A stretch of 64,000 bases of DNA from an uncultured Lachnospiraceae bacterium. GTDB taxonomy: Bacteria; Bacillota; Clostridia; Lachnospirales; Lachnospiraceae. The position numbers and the translations under genes are program-made. Positions 1 through 8,938 of this stretch are shown piece after piece; positions within the stretch are counted from its first letter, which is position 1, and every line of letters starts with the position of its first letter. Location: positions 77,981 through 141,980 of the forward strand of contig CAJTVQ010000004.1 in NCBI GenBank assembly GCA_910579935.1, in the 5' to 3' direction. Below the pieces are notes generated by a model. That model was given only the letters and a program-made list of their open reading frames with translations. It made no database searches and was not told the DNA's origin.

Positions 1-941
1 AGGGCATAGGCATTCTCCAGCGTCTCCACGGCAATCGCCTGCATCGCTTCCGTGGTAAAGAATCCCATATGGGAGGTTATAAGCACATTGGGAAATGTTA
101 CTAGTCTGGCCAGGTTCTCATCCTCAATAATCTCCCCGGAACGGTCTTCATAAAAAATGCCTTCTTCCTCTTCATATACGTCCAGTCCCACACCTCCAAA
201 CTTTTTCTGAAGCAGCCCGTCTATCAGCGCATCTGTGTCAATTAAAGCTCCCCTGGAAGTATTGATCAGATAGACCCCGTTCTTCATCATGGCAATGGTA
301 TCCTTATTCACGATATGCTCCGTCTCGGAAGTCAAAGGGCAGTGAAGGGAAATCACATCCGACTTGCTCATCAGCTCTTCTACGGATACATATTCCGCTT
401 CCAGTCCTTTCACCGGATAAGGGTCATATGCCAGTACCTGCATCTGAAAACCATTCAATATCCGTATCATAGCCTGTCCGATCTTTCCCGTACCCACGAC
501 ACCCGCCACTTTATGATTCAGGTCATTCCCCATCAGTCCGTTGAGACTCATATTGAAATCCCTCGTACGGTTATAAGCCCTGTTGGTGTGCCTGTTTACG
601 GTCAGCAAAAGCGACATGGCGAATTCCGCCACCGCTTCCGGCGAATAGCTGGGCACCCTCAGAATCACCATTTTCTCTTCCGCCGCCTTCACGTCCACAT
701 GGTTGAAGCCGGCGCTCCTCAGCAGAATCGCCTTTACCTTCATCTCATACAGCTGGTCTATCATTTTCGCATTGACATAATCATTGACAAAAATACATAT
801 GGCATCATACCCTTTTGCCAAAAAAACCGTCTCCTCATTGCACGGCAGTTCTATGAACCGAATCTCAAATCCATAATCCTTAGCCATCGGTTCGAACCAT
901 ATTTTATCATAAGGTTTTGTTCCATAAAATGCAATTTTCAT
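1..941 (-). CDS. ldhA: D-lactate dehydrogenase-type 2-hydroxyacid dehydrogenase (C-terminus cut by window edge)
   Basis: The gene is open from an ATG at 939-941 to the left window edge, so about 313 codons are visible and the C-terminus is missing. The translation begins MKIAFYGTKPYD. It carries the Rossmann nucleotide-binding segment near residue 150 (VAGVVGTGKIGQ), the family signature around LHCPLTSETEHI with INTSRGALID after it, and the catalytic-region SHMGFFT near residue 295. This order is that of the NAD-dependent D-isomer-specific 2-hydroxyacid dehydrogenases, and the N-terminus is closest to fermentative D-lactate dehydrogenases, which reduce pyruvate to D-lactate in the cytoplasm. 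A GGAGGCCGGGA ribosome binding site precedes the ATG. Substrate is inferred from family resemblance; a related 2-hydroxyacid dehydrogenase cannot be excluded. Confidence 0.88.
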   Translation of the reverse strand, partial: MKIAFYGTKPYDKIWFEPMAKDYGFEIRFIELPCNEETVFLAKGYDAICIFVNDYVNAKMIDQLYEMKVKAILLRSAGFNHVDVKAAEEKMVILRVPSYSPEAVAEFAMSLLLTVNRHTNRAYNRTRDFNMSLNGLMGNDLNHKVAGVVGTGKIGQAMIRILNGFQMQVLAYDPYPVKGLEAEYVSVEELMSKSDVISLHCPLTSETEHIVNKDTIAMMKNGVYLINTSRGALIDTDALIDGLLQKKFGGVGLDVYEEEEGIFYEDRSGEIIEDENLARLVTFPNVLITSHMGFFTTEAMQAIAVETLENAYA

Positions 942-1043
942 TCCCGGCCTCCTCCATAATATATTCTGAATTGTCTATCCCGCAATCAAGCAGATATTAT
1001 ATCGTTTACCCAAATTTCCCCGATTATTCACGCCATCTTTTAA

Positions 1044-1979
1044 TTAACCGAAAAGACTGTTCCAAAAATCTTTCACCGACTTTTTAATATTCTGCCAGAC
1101 ACCGTCCGCCGCATCGGACACCGCATTGCTTACCGCCTCACTGATCGCTTCATCCGCATGGGCGACAATATCCGTTCCATATTTATTATACAATTTCTCC
1201 GCCTGGCTCAGCAGATACTCGCTGTTTAATCCCATGCTTTCCAATTGATTCATCAGATCCAGAATCATCTGTACCTCTTCATCCGTCAGACTGACTCCGA
1301 ATTTCGCTTCCCCCTCTTCTACCGCTTTACGAATATCCGCATCCGAATCCAGCTCTCCTTTTGCCACCTTTTCTTTCAGCCACGCAATAAGCTGCTCAAT
1401 TTCCCCGCTGCTTACATTCTTCGCCGCCTCTGCCAGTTCCCCGGTAGTAATCAGCTCATTAAGCGCATTGGACAGCGATGCATCCGAAATCGTCGTTCCC
1501 TCCATTTTTTCATAAGCCTTCACGGCCCCGATCAATGCTGCAGTTCCCGATATCGGCGCAGGCGCCGCCACGATAACTTCCGTATCCTGTACTCCTGCAG
1601 TAAGCAATGCGTTCCGGTACATACCGGTTGTGCAGTAATTGATATTTTTTGTCGTTACATAGACACCGCTCCCGGCCGCTCCCTTTTTCAGCAGTACGCT
1701 GGAAAGGGATTTGCTCCCGATGACCGAAGCCCCGAGATAAGCATCCAGATACTGGTGTTCCTGCGCATTGGTAATGGTAACAACCTCATAATCTGCTAAT
1801 TGTTCCCTCGTAATTCCCATCAGCCCCAGCACGGTATCTTTCTGCTGCTCGGTCAGATCCGCTCCCAGGGCTACTACTGTCCTGCCTTCTTCCTGCTGGA
1901 TGCTCTGCGCATGGGCATCCATACGAAACAGACCTGCCGCCATGAACAGAACCGCCGCCATCCATAATATTTTTTTCAT
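1044..1979 (-). CDS. DUF1002 secreted protein
   Basis: This 311-residue protein has an N-terminal signal peptide (charged MKK, hydrophobic core to about residue 20, then AHA for cleavage). The body matches the DUF1002 family: a block near residues 35-70 (VALGADLTEQQK, LLGITREQL-like), the GSKSLSSVLL segment and an alanine-rich PAPISGTAAL segment, followed by a helical C-terminal half. The molecular function of the family is unknown; export across the membrane is inferred from the signal peptide. A GGAGGAGT ribosome binding site precedes the ATG. It sits between the dehydrogenase and a hydrolase, all on the minus strand, but the gaps of 100 and 38 bases do not prove one operon. Confidence 0.85.
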   Translation of the reverse strand: MKKILWMAAVLFMAAGLFRMDAHAQSIQQEEGRTVVALGADLTEQQKDTVLGLMGITREQLADYEVVTITNAQEHQYLDAYLGASVIGSKSLSSVLLKKGAAGSGVYVTTKNINYCTTGMYRNALLTAGVQDTEVIVAAPAPISGTAALIGAVKAYEKMEGTTISDASLSNALNELITTGELAEAAKNVSSGEIEQLIAWLKEKVAKGELDSDADIRKAVEEGEAKFGVSLTDEEVQMILDLMNQLESMGLNSEYLLSQAEKLYNKYGTDIVAHADEAISEAVSNAVSDAADGVWQNIKKSVKDFWNSLFG

Positions 1980-2017
1980 AATACTCCTCCATTATTTCCA
2001 TTTCACAGCCTGCCGGA

Positions 2018-2950
2018 CTACAAAACCGACGACATCCACTGATAAATATCCTCATATACCTGCTCTCTGTCCATCTCGTTCAACAGCTCATGCCGGTCAT
2101 TCTCATACAGTTTCATTTTCACATTCTTCATTCCTGCATCGATAAAGGAGCGGTACGCCCGCTTCACTCCCTTTCCGTAATCGCCCACCGGATCCGCTTC
2201 CCCGGCCACGAACAGAACCGGCAGTTCCTTCGGCATTTTTTCCAGATTCTCCCTCTTGTATAAACGGCTCACCAGTTCCAAAAGCGTCTGGAAACCATTG
2301 ACCGTAAAAGTAAAACCGCAGAGCGGATCTTCCAGGTAGGCGTCTACGATCTTTTCATCCTTTGTCAGCCAATCCATCATCGTCTTCTCATTCGGTATCC
2401 TTTTATTATAGCTTCCGAACGAAAGCGCGTTCAGCAGACCGCTTGGATGTTTAGAACCGGTAAACACCTTCTGAACCGCGGCCACAGCCTTCCCCATCAT
2501 AAGCAGCGGCTTAGGCTGCATCCCCGTTCCCACAATGACCGCCGCATGGATACCGGTTCCGTAACGGCACAGATAATTCCGCAGGATAAAAGATCCCATG
2601 CTGTGCCCCAATATAAAATACGGCACGCCCGGATACTGCTCCTGCACCATTTTCTTAAGCCGGTGGGAATCCCGCACCACTACGGTAACGGCATCACGTT
2701 CACAAAAATAACCATAGGTACCGTTTTCCCCCACGGACTTTCCATGCCCAAGATGATCCTCCCCCGTTACCAGAATACCCTTTTCCGCCATGACCTGTGC
2801 AAATTCCTCATACCGCTCGATGTATTCCGCCATTCCGTGGATGACCTGCAGAATACACACAGGCTTATCCCTGTCCGGAATCCACTTTACTGCATGGATT
2901 TTATTTACGCCATCCCTGGAATCAAAATACAGCTCTTCCTTCTTTGCCAT
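2018..2950 (-). CDS. Alpha/beta hydrolase, monoacylglycerol lipase/lysophospholipase type
   Basis: A 310-residue cytoplasmic protein of the Hydrolase_4 (lysophospholipase L2 / monoacylglycerol lipase) family. The early segment QVIHGMAEYIERYEEFA forms the oxyanion-hole region, the nucleophile elbow is GHSMGS near residue 117, an acidic residue lies in VAGEADPVGDYG near residue 252, and the catalytic histidine lies in ENDRHELLNE near residue 285. All three members of a Ser-Asp-His triad are therefore present. It probably hydrolyses an ester in a small lipid, but the substrate is not determined by the sequence. A GGGAGGGACACAT ribosome binding site supports the ATG. The C-terminus lies 38 bases before the DUF1002 gene on the same strand. 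Confidence 0.88.
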   Translation of the reverse strand: MAKKEELYFDSRDGVNKIHAVKWIPDRDKPVCILQVIHGMAEYIERYEEFAQVMAEKGILVTGEDHLGHGKSVGENGTYGYFCERDAVTVVVRDSHRLKKMVQEQYPGVPYFILGHSMGSFILRNYLCRYGTGIHAAVIVGTGMQPKPLLMMGKAVAAVQKVFTGSKHPSGLLNALSFGSYNKRIPNEKTMMDWLTKDEKIVDAYLEDPLCGFTFTVNGFQTLLELVSRLYKRENLEKMPKELPVLFVAGEADPVGDYGKGVKRAYRSFIDAGMKNVKMKLYENDRHELLNEMDREQVYEDIYQWMSSVL

Positions 2951-3077
2951 ATGTGTCCCTCCCGTCTTTTGCTCCGTTACGGATTTTTATGCAAGATACC
3001 GATACGATAACAGTTCTATTATACACTATATTCTGCTCTGTTTTAAGGTTTTCATCAAAATTTCATAAGTGTCCGGC

Positions 3078-5108
3078 CTAACAGATCTCCGCTCCTGCCG
3101 GCATGGGTTTCTCCGGCGTCATCAGAGCCAGATTGCCGTCCGCATCTTCCGCACATAAAAGCATACCTTCGGACACCACTCCCGCCAGGGTAGCAGGTTT
3201 GAGATTCACAAGCACCATCACTTTCTTACCCACCATTTCTTCGGCGGAATAATGCTGTTTAATGCCCGATACGATCTGCTTCACTTCACTGCCGATGCGC
3301 ACCTTGGAGCAGAGCAGCTTCCTGGACTTTTTCACTTCCTCGCAGGCAATGATTTCCCCTACCTGGAACTGCAGCTTTGCAAATTCCTCATAAGTGATTT
3401 CCGGCTTCGCTTCTATATCTATGGCATTCCCGCATTCTGCATTCCCGCATTCTGCATTCCCGGCTTCTCCTGAGGCGGCTTCTCCGCCTTCTGCCTTTTC
3501 ATCCTCCTCCGGCTTTGCAGATTCCGCAGCCCTTGACGCAAAAAGCGCTTCCGCCTTTTCCAGCACTTCTTTCATATCCAGACGCGCAAAAAGAATTTCC
3601 GGTTTTTCCGTCACCCTGCTGCCGTCCGGATACTTTCCAAACTCTTTCAGTGTGTCAAACTCCCGCAGGGACGTATTCAGCTGCTCCGCGATTTTCTTCG
3701 CGGTAGACGGCATATACGGTTCTAAAAGCGAAGCCCCGATCGTGATGCTTTCTACCAGATTATAAAGCACCGTCGCCAGCCTGTCTTTCTTCGACTCATC
3801 TTTCGCCAGCACCCACGGCTCCGTTTCGTCAATATATTTATTGCAGCGCTTAAACAGTGTAAATATCTCGGTCATGGCATCGGCCACCCTCAATTCCTCC
3901 ATTTTCGCACAGACTTTCTCATAGGTCCCTGTTACGACCGCTTTCAGATCCGCATCCGGCTCTCCCTCTGCCCCTTTGTCTGCCACTATGCCGGCAAAAT
4001 ATTTATTACTCATGGAAATCGTCCGGTTCACCAGATTCCCCAGCGTATTCGCCAGGTCGGAATTCAGCCGTTCCACCATCAGTTCCCATGAAATCACGCC
4101 GTCGTTTTCAAAAGGCATCTCATGCAGGACAAAATAGCGCACTGCATCCACCCCGAAAAAATCCACCAGATCATCCGCATACAGAACATTCCCTTTGGAC
4201 TTGCTCATCTTACCGTCGCCCTGAAGCAGCCACGGATGCCCGAAAATCTGCTTCGGCAGCGGCTCCCCCAGCGCCATCAGGAAAATCGGCCAGTATATCG
4301 TATGGAACCGGATAATGTCCTTTCCGATCAGATGCAGGTCCGCCGGCCACAGTTTTCCGTACTGTTCGCTGCTGTTTCCGCCACAGTCATAACCGATTCC
4401 GGTAATATAGTTGGTCAGCGCATCCAGCCATACATACACCACGTGCCGGTCATCGAAATCCACCGGGATTCCCCATTTAAAAGAAGTCCTGGATACACAC
4501 AGATCCTGCAGTCCCGGCAGAAGAAAATTGTTCATCATTTCGTTCTTACGGGATACCGGCTGTATGAATTCAGGATGGGCATTGATATGCGCGATCAGCT
4601 TATCCGCATATTTGCTCATCTTAAAGAAATAAGCTTCTTCTTTTGCAGGTTTCACCTCCCTGCCGCAGTCCGGGCATTTCCCGTCCACCAGCTGGGATTC
4701 CGTCCAAAACGATTCGCAGGGCGTACAGTACAGTCCTTCATAAGCCCCTTTATAGATATCGCCCTGTTCATAGAGCCTTTTGAAAATCTTCTGTACCTGC
4801 TTCTCGTGGGGCACGTCCGTCGTACGGACAAAGTTATCATACGAAGTGTCCATCAGATCCCACAGCTTCTTAATCGTTCCCTGCACGCGGTCCACGAACT
4901 CCTTTGGCGTAATTCCCGCCTCTTCCGCTTTCAGCTCAATTTTCTGTCCGTGTTCGTCCGTTCCTGTCTGGAAAAATACGTCATAACCGTCCTTCCTCTT
5001 AAATCTTGCGATGCTGTCCGCCAGTACGATTTCATAACTGTTGCCTATATGGGGCTTTCCCGAAGTATAGGCTATTGCTGTCGTAATATAATACTTTCCT
5101 TTGCTCAT
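3078..5108 (-). CDS. metG: Methionine-tRNA ligase
   Basis: A 676-residue methionyl-tRNA synthetase, charging tRNA-Met with methionine in the cytoplasm. The class I HIGH-type motif is seen as KPHIGNSYE near residue 19 and the KMSKS motif near residue 300. A zinc knuckle is formed by CTPCESFW and CPDCGRE around residues 128-150. An anticodon-binding helical domain follows, and the last 110 residues (FAKLQFQVGEIIACEEV onward) form the EMAP/Trbp111-type tRNA-binding domain used for dimerisation. Between them lies a low-complexity acidic linker (about residues 530-565) containing a tandem GNAEC repeat, encoded by near-identical 15-base units at about 3423-3470. An AAGGAGAG ribosome binding site precedes the ATG. 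Confidence 0.97.
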   Translation of the reverse strand: MSKGKYYITTAIAYTSGKPHIGNSYEIVLADSIARFKRKDGYDVFFQTGTDEHGQKIELKAEEAGITPKEFVDRVQGTIKKLWDLMDTSYDNFVRTTDVPHEKQVQKIFKRLYEQGDIYKGAYEGLYCTPCESFWTESQLVDGKCPDCGREVKPAKEEAYFFKMSKYADKLIAHINAHPEFIQPVSRKNEMMNNFLLPGLQDLCVSRTSFKWGIPVDFDDRHVVYVWLDALTNYITGIGYDCGGNSSEQYGKLWPADLHLIGKDIIRFHTIYWPIFLMALGEPLPKQIFGHPWLLQGDGKMSKSKGNVLYADDLVDFFGVDAVRYFVLHEMPFENDGVISWELMVERLNSDLANTLGNLVNRTISMSNKYFAGIVADKGAEGEPDADLKAVVTGTYEKVCAKMEELRVADAMTEIFTLFKRCNKYIDETEPWVLAKDESKKDRLATVLYNLVESITIGASLLEPYMPSTAKKIAEQLNTSLREFDTLKEFGKYPDGSRVTEKPEILFARLDMKEVLEKAEALFASRAAESAKPEEDEKAEGGEAASGEAGNAECGNAECGNAIDIEAKPEITYEEFAKLQFQVGEIIACEEVKKSRKLLCSKVRIGSEVKQIVSGIKQHYSAEEMVGKKVMVLVNLKPATLAGVVSEGMLLCAEDADGNLALMTPEKPMPAGAEIC

Positions 5109-5150
5109 GTTCTCTCTCCTTCCTTATATCACAAAAAATCCTGTCTGCCG

Positions 5151-6026
5151 TCAATACGCCAGAATCTCACATCCATCTTCCGTCACCGCAACCGTTACTT
5201 CCCATTGTGCTGACAGTTTCCCGTCGTCCGTATAAGCCGTCCACCCATTGTCATCGTCAATATAAATCTCATCCGTTCCCTGATTTACCATCGGCTCTAT
5301 GGTAAATACCATGCCCGGCACCATCAGCATTTCCGTCCCTTTCCTGGTCACATAGCTGACAAAAGGGTCTTCATGGAATTCAATCCCCACGCCGTGACCG
5401 CCGATTTCCCTTACCACACTGCATCCGTTCGCCTTTGCATGGCTGTTCACCGCATCTGCCATATCTCCCAGGAAAGTCCAAGGCTTCACCTGTTCAATCC
5501 CTTTCTCCATGCATTCCTTTGCAATGCGCACTATATCCGCCGCTTCTTTTGAAAGCTCACCGATACAGAACATACGGGAAGAATCGGAAAAATATCCGTT
5601 ATACAGAGTAGACACATCCACGTTCACTATATCCCCCTCCCGCAAGATTACATCTTTAGAAGGAATTCCATGACAGACCTGATGATTCACGGAAGTGCAC
5701 ACGCTTTTCGGATATCCGTCATAATGGAGGGGCGCCGGTATCCCTCCCAGTTCCTTCGTCTTCTCATATACCAGCCGGTCTATTTCTTCCGTGTCCATTC
5801 CAGGCCGAATATTCTCCGCCACATAATCCAGCACTGTGATATTCCGCAGCCCGCTTTCCCTGATGCCGTCTATCTGTTCTTTCGTTTTAATCATATCCCG
5901 ATCCGGAATCATGTGCCCCTCCAGCTGGTACCGGATGATCTTTTCATCAAATCTTTCGTGGCAGGCTTTGTATTTCCTCCCGCTCCCGCACCAGCATAAC
6001 TCATTCCGTCCCAATTTCTTATACAT
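5151..6026 (-). CDS. map: Type I methionine aminopeptidase with N-terminal SEC-C zinc motif
   Basis: A 291-residue enzyme that removes the initiator methionine from nascent proteins. The catalytic M24 domain spans roughly residues 45-290, with metal ligands visible in VNVDVSTLYNGYFSDSSR (two aspartates), GHGVGIEFHEDP (histidine), FTIEPM (glutamate) and QWEVTVAV (glutamate). Residues 5-30 form a SEC-C motif (NELCWCGSGRKYKACH), a short zinc-binding module known from SecA that is thought to help ribosome association. A GAAGGAAAG ribosome binding site supports this start. It is 42 bases upstream of metG on the same strand, which fits co-expression of methionine-related translation functions. Confidence 0.95.
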   Translation of the reverse strand: MYKKLGRNELCWCGSGRKYKACHERFDEKIIRYQLEGHMIPDRDMIKTKEQIDGIRESGLRNITVLDYVAENIRPGMDTEEIDRLVYEKTKELGGIPAPLHYDGYPKSVCTSVNHQVCHGIPSKDVILREGDIVNVDVSTLYNGYFSDSSRMFCIGELSKEAADIVRIAKECMEKGIEQVKPWTFLGDMADAVNSHAKANGCSVVREIGGHGVGIEFHEDPFVSYVTRKGTEMLMVPGMVFTIEPMVNQGTDEIYIDDDNGWTAYTDDGKLSAQWEVTVAVTEDGCEILAY

Positions 6027-6085
6027 ACTGCTTTCCTTCTTTCATGTCTTATCACTAAAATTCCACATATTTAAAATAATAACAC

Positions 6086-6131
6086 AAAAAATCTCCGCCG
6101 TCTCCCCCAAAAAGAGAAAGCGAAGATTTTT
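6086..6131 (-). terminator. Rho-independent terminator after rpe
   Basis: On the minus strand an imperfect stem (AATCT/AGATT and CGC/GCG core with TCTC/GAGA) closes around a T/G-rich loop and is followed by a run of T. It lies 24 bases past the rpe stop codon and before map, so it probably ends the transketolase-epimerase transcript. Confidence 0.7.
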
Positions 6132-6154
6132 CTCAACTTTTTTCCCAAACTGCC

Positions 6155-6820
6155 TTATATACCCTGAAACTCTTTAAAAGCTCCAAGCATCTTTTCTGTA
6201 TTGGAACCGATATCACCTTTAAATATGGCGCTTCCGGCTACAATTACATTCGCGCCCGCTTCCAGAACCACGTGCACGTTGTCCACGGTAATCCCTCCGT
6301 CCACCTGAATATCCGTATGCAGACCGCGCTCTTCGAACAATGTCCTGGCCTGCCGGATACGCTGCGTGGATTCGGGAATGTAACTCTGACCGCCGAAACC
6401 GGGTTCCACCGTCATCACCAGCAGCATGTCGATCTTGTCCATAAAAGGAAGGACGGCTTCCACAGGCGTCGCAGGTTTTATGGACAGTCCCGCTTTTTTG
6501 CCAAGACCATGAATCTGCTCTATAACCTCCTGCGGCCTTTCTGTCGCTTCCAAATGAAACGTAATGATATCCGCCCCGATTCGGGCAAATTCCTCTATGT
6601 ACCGCTCCGGCTTTTCGATCATCAGATGCACATCATACACAAGCTCCGAAATTTTGCGGATGGTAGACACCACAGGCATTCCAAAGGAAATCGACGGTAC
6701 AAACATGCCGTCCATCACATCAATATGCAGATACTGAGCCCCTGCGTTTTCCGCTTCCTTTATCTGTTTCCCCAATACGGAAAAATCCGCTGCCAAAATA
6801 GAGGGTGATAAAATCAACAT
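6155..6820 (-). CDS. rpe: Ribulose-phosphate 3-epimerase
   Basis: Interconverts D-ribulose 5-phosphate and D-xylulose 5-phosphate in the pentose phosphate pathway. The TIM-barrel protein shows the family landmarks SPSILAADF at the N-terminus, HIDVMDGMFVPSISFG (catalytic Asp and metal-binding His), VHLMIEKPERY, MTVEPGFGGQ and QVDGGI (second catalytic Asp) and a phosphate-binding VAGSAIF near the end. I chose the ATG at 6820 because MLILSPSILAADF is the usual family start. A GTG at 6832 would add four residues and overlap the preceding stop as GTGA, but a GGAAA sits directly against it with no spacing. It follows the two transketolase genes, which supply and consume the same sugar phosphates. 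Confidence 0.95.
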   Translation of the reverse strand: MLILSPSILAADFSVLGKQIKEAENAGAQYLHIDVMDGMFVPSISFGMPVVSTIRKISELVYDVHLMIEKPERYIEEFARIGADIITFHLEATERPQEVIEQIHGLGKKAGLSIKPATPVEAVLPFMDKIDMLLVMTVEPGFGGQSYIPESTQRIRQARTLFEERGLHTDIQVDGGITVDNVHVVLEAGANVIVAGSAIFKGDIGSNTEKMLGAFKEFQGI

Positions 6821-6828
6821 TTCCGTAC

Positions 6829-7773
6829 TCACTTTCCGATGAATTCTTTTACCGTCTTATAAACGCCTGCTCCATCCAGTCCGTATTTTTCCACCAATGC
6901 CGCTGCGGAACCTGACTCGCCAAATACATCCTGCATACCGATCTTGCATACCGGTACGGGAGCCGCCTTGCACAATGCATCGCAGACTGCGCTTCCCAGA
7001 CCGCCGATCACGGAATGTTCTTCCGCCGTTACGACCCTGCCCGTTTTCTTTGCGGAAGCTACGATTAATTCTTCATCCAAAGGCTTAATCGTACAGATAT
7101 TGATTACTTCTGCACTGACGCCTTCTTCCGCCAGTTTCCCGGCAGCTTCCAGCGCACTGCCCACACAGATTCCGGTAGCCACGATGGTTACGTCCGTACC
7201 TTCCCTTACAACCGTACCTTTTCCGATTTCAAATTTATAATCCGGTCTGTCATTGATAACCGGACATGCCGCACGTCCGAAGCGGATGAATACGGGGCCT
7301 TCGTGCTCCACCGCCGCTCTTACCGCTGCCTTTGCTTCTATATCATCCGCCGGACACATAACTACCATTCCGGGGATGGTTCTCATCAGTGCGATATCTT
7401 CGTTGCACTGGTGGGACGCCCCGTCTTCGCCTACCGTAATACCTGCATGGGTTGCGCCGATCTTTACATTCAGATGAGGATAACCTACCGAGTTACGGAC
7501 CTGTTCGAAAGCGCGTCCTGCCGCAAACATGGCAAAAGAACTCACAAAAGGAATCATGCCCGTAGTGGAAAGTCCTGCCGCTATGCCTACCATGTTGCAC
7601 TCTGCAATACCGCAGTCAATATGTCTGTCGGGATAAGCCTTCTTAAACACGCCTGTCTTGGTAGCTGCCGCCAGATCCGCATCCAGCACTACCAGATTGG
7701 GATATTCCGCTCCCAATTCCACCAAAGCATTACCATAACTTTCTCTCGTTGCAATTTTCTTTACTTCTGACAT
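6829..7773 (-). CDS. Transketolase, C-terminal subunit
   Basis: A 314-residue protein matching the pyrimidine-binding and C-terminal domains of transketolase. Visible features include ATKTGVFKKAYPDRHIDCGIAE (with the glutamate that activates the cofactor), AGLSTTGMIPFVSSFAMFAAGRA, the GATHAGITVGEDGASHQ loop, and the C-terminal VTAEEHSVIGGLG. It needs the N-terminal subunit encoded just upstream to bind thiamine diphosphate and transfer two-carbon units between sugar phosphates. The two reading frames overlap by 13 bases (7761-7773), which suggests translational coupling and equal amounts. Two-gene transketolases are common in Clostridia and Archaea, so this is not a frameshift. Confidence 0.94.
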   Translation of the reverse strand: MSEVKKIATRESYGNALVELGAEYPNLVVLDADLAAATKTGVFKKAYPDRHIDCGIAECNMVGIAAGLSTTGMIPFVSSFAMFAAGRAFEQVRNSVGYPHLNVKIGATHAGITVGEDGASHQCNEDIALMRTIPGMVVMCPADDIEAKAAVRAAVEHEGPVFIRFGRAACPVINDRPDYKFEIGKGTVVREGTDVTIVATGICVGSALEAAGKLAEEGVSAEVINICTIKPLDEELIVASAKKTGRVVTAEEHSVIGGLGSAVCDALCKAAPVPVCKIGMQDVFGESGSAAALVEKYGLDGAGVYKTVKEFIGK

Positions 7774-8597
7774 AGTTCTTCACCAATCCTTTCCAAGTCT
7801 GCCATTGCTACCGCATACTGCTCGTCGTTCGGAGCTTTGCCGTGCCAGTCTACCGAACCTTCCATAAAGGAAACGCCTTTTCCCTTCAGGCTGTGGGCAA
7901 TAATTGCCGTAGGCATACCCTTCGTTTCACGCGCTTCTTTGAACGCGCTCCTCAAAGCGTCAAAATCATGGGCATCCACATTGATCACATGGAAATTAAA
8001 CGCCTCAAACTTCTTATCTATCGGATAAGGAGAACATACGTCATCTATTTTACCGTCAATCTGCAGACCGTTGTTGTCTACGATAACCACCAAATTGTCC
8101 AGTTTTCTGTGTCCGGCAAACATGGAAGCTTCCCATACCTGTCCTTCTTCCAGTTCTCCGTCACCAAGCAGCGTATATACGCGGAAATCTTTTCCGTTCA
8201 TCTTCGCGCCCAAAGCCATTCCCACTGCTGCGGAAATACCCTGTCCCAAAGAGCCGCTGGACATGTCCACGCCCGGAATATGCTTCATATCAGGATGTCC
8301 CTGCAGATAAGAACCCAGCTTACGCAGTGTGGTCAAATCCTCTACCGGGAAAAATCCCCTGTTTGCCAGCGTGGAATACAATCCCGGCGCCGTATGTCCC
8401 TTGGACAGTACGAAACGATCCCTGTCCTCCATCTTCGGATTCTGCGGGTCGATATTCATCTCTTCAAAATACAGATAGGTGTAAACATCTGCTGCTGACA
8501 GAGAGCCGCCCGGATGTCCCGCTTTTGCACTGTGAACCGCTGTCACGATTCCTTTTCGCACTTCATTGGCTTTTTTTTGTAACTCAAGATTCTCCAT
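7761..8597 (-). CDS. Transketolase, N-terminal (thiamine diphosphate-binding) subunit
   Basis: A 278-residue protein covering the cofactor-binding domain of transketolase. It contains HSAKAGHPGGSLSAADVYTYLYF near the N-terminus, DRFVLSKGHTAPGLYSTLA, LGQGISAAVGMALGAKM and the diphosphate/Mg-binding GDGELEEGQVWEASMFAG through VDNNGLQIDG. The start at 8597 is chosen because GGAGGAGAAACA lies directly before it; a longer frame beginning eight codons earlier includes the ribosome binding site and is unlikely. A sigma-A-type promoter lies about 45 bases upstream. Together with the downstream gene and rpe it forms a non-oxidative pentose phosphate operon that would process xylulose 5-phosphate from the arabinose genes in this window. 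Confidence 0.94.
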   Translation of the reverse strand: MENLELQKKANEVRKGIVTAVHSAKAGHPGGSLSAADVYTYLYFEEMNIDPQNPKMEDRDRFVLSKGHTAPGLYSTLANRGFFPVEDLTTLRKLGSYLQGHPDMKHIPGVDMSSGSLGQGISAAVGMALGAKMNGKDFRVYTLLGDGELEEGQVWEASMFAGHRKLDNLVVIVDNNGLQIDGKIDDVCSPYPIDKKFEAFNFHVINVDAHDFDALRSAFKEARETKGMPTAIIAHSLKGKGVSFMEGSVDWHGKAPNDEQYAVAMADLERIGEELCQK

Positions 8598-8639
8598 TGT
8601 TTCTCCTCCAAAATAAAGCATGTTAATCTTTACTAAAAT

Positions 8640-8668
8640 AGTTTATCATATATTAAACAGCAAGTCTA
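8640..8668 (-). promoter_or_regulatory. Sigma-A-type promoter for transketolase-rpe operon
   Basis: Reading the minus strand, TAGACT (8668-8663) and TAAACT (8645-8640) are separated by 17 bases, 43 bases ahead of the transketolase ATG. Both boxes are imperfect matches to TTGACA/TATAAT. Confidence 0.5.
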
Positions 8669-8795
8669 GGACATCCGCACATTTTTTACAAATATTATGG
8701 CGAAGTTTTATGAAAAATGTTGCCCTGCTTTTTTATCCGCACATTCATCACGAACATAAAATATAATTATATTTTTTTACGCGGCAATTCTTTAT

Positions 8796-8846
8796 ACAAT
8801 CTGCCCTCCCAGGTTCGGGCGGAAGCGCAGTCCTGCAGGGCAATAT
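8796..8846. other. Foldable GC-rich island in intergenic region
   Basis: Within an AT-rich gap, TGCCCT (8801-8806) pairs with AGGGCA (8836-8841) and encloses two smaller inverted repeats (CCC/GGG around AGGTTC; GCAG/CTGC around TC), resembling a small three-way junction. I do not recognise an RNA family, and the strand is unknown. The long minus-strand frame across here (8767-9189) has no credible protein features. Confidence 0.3.
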
Positions 8847-8938
8847 GAAAAAGCAGACAGAGCTGCACAATAAAACAGTGCGTTTTTCTTTTTGTTTTTA
8901 CACTTTTTTGAATTGTATGGAAAATCCTGAACCAAATA

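Noticed and set aside
4122..5213. A 363-codon open frame on the plus strand
   Set aside because: It is antisense to metG, has no ribosome binding site or recognisable domain, and arises from the codon pattern of the real gene. The same applies to the long plus-strand frames over araB, araA, lacL and GH42.
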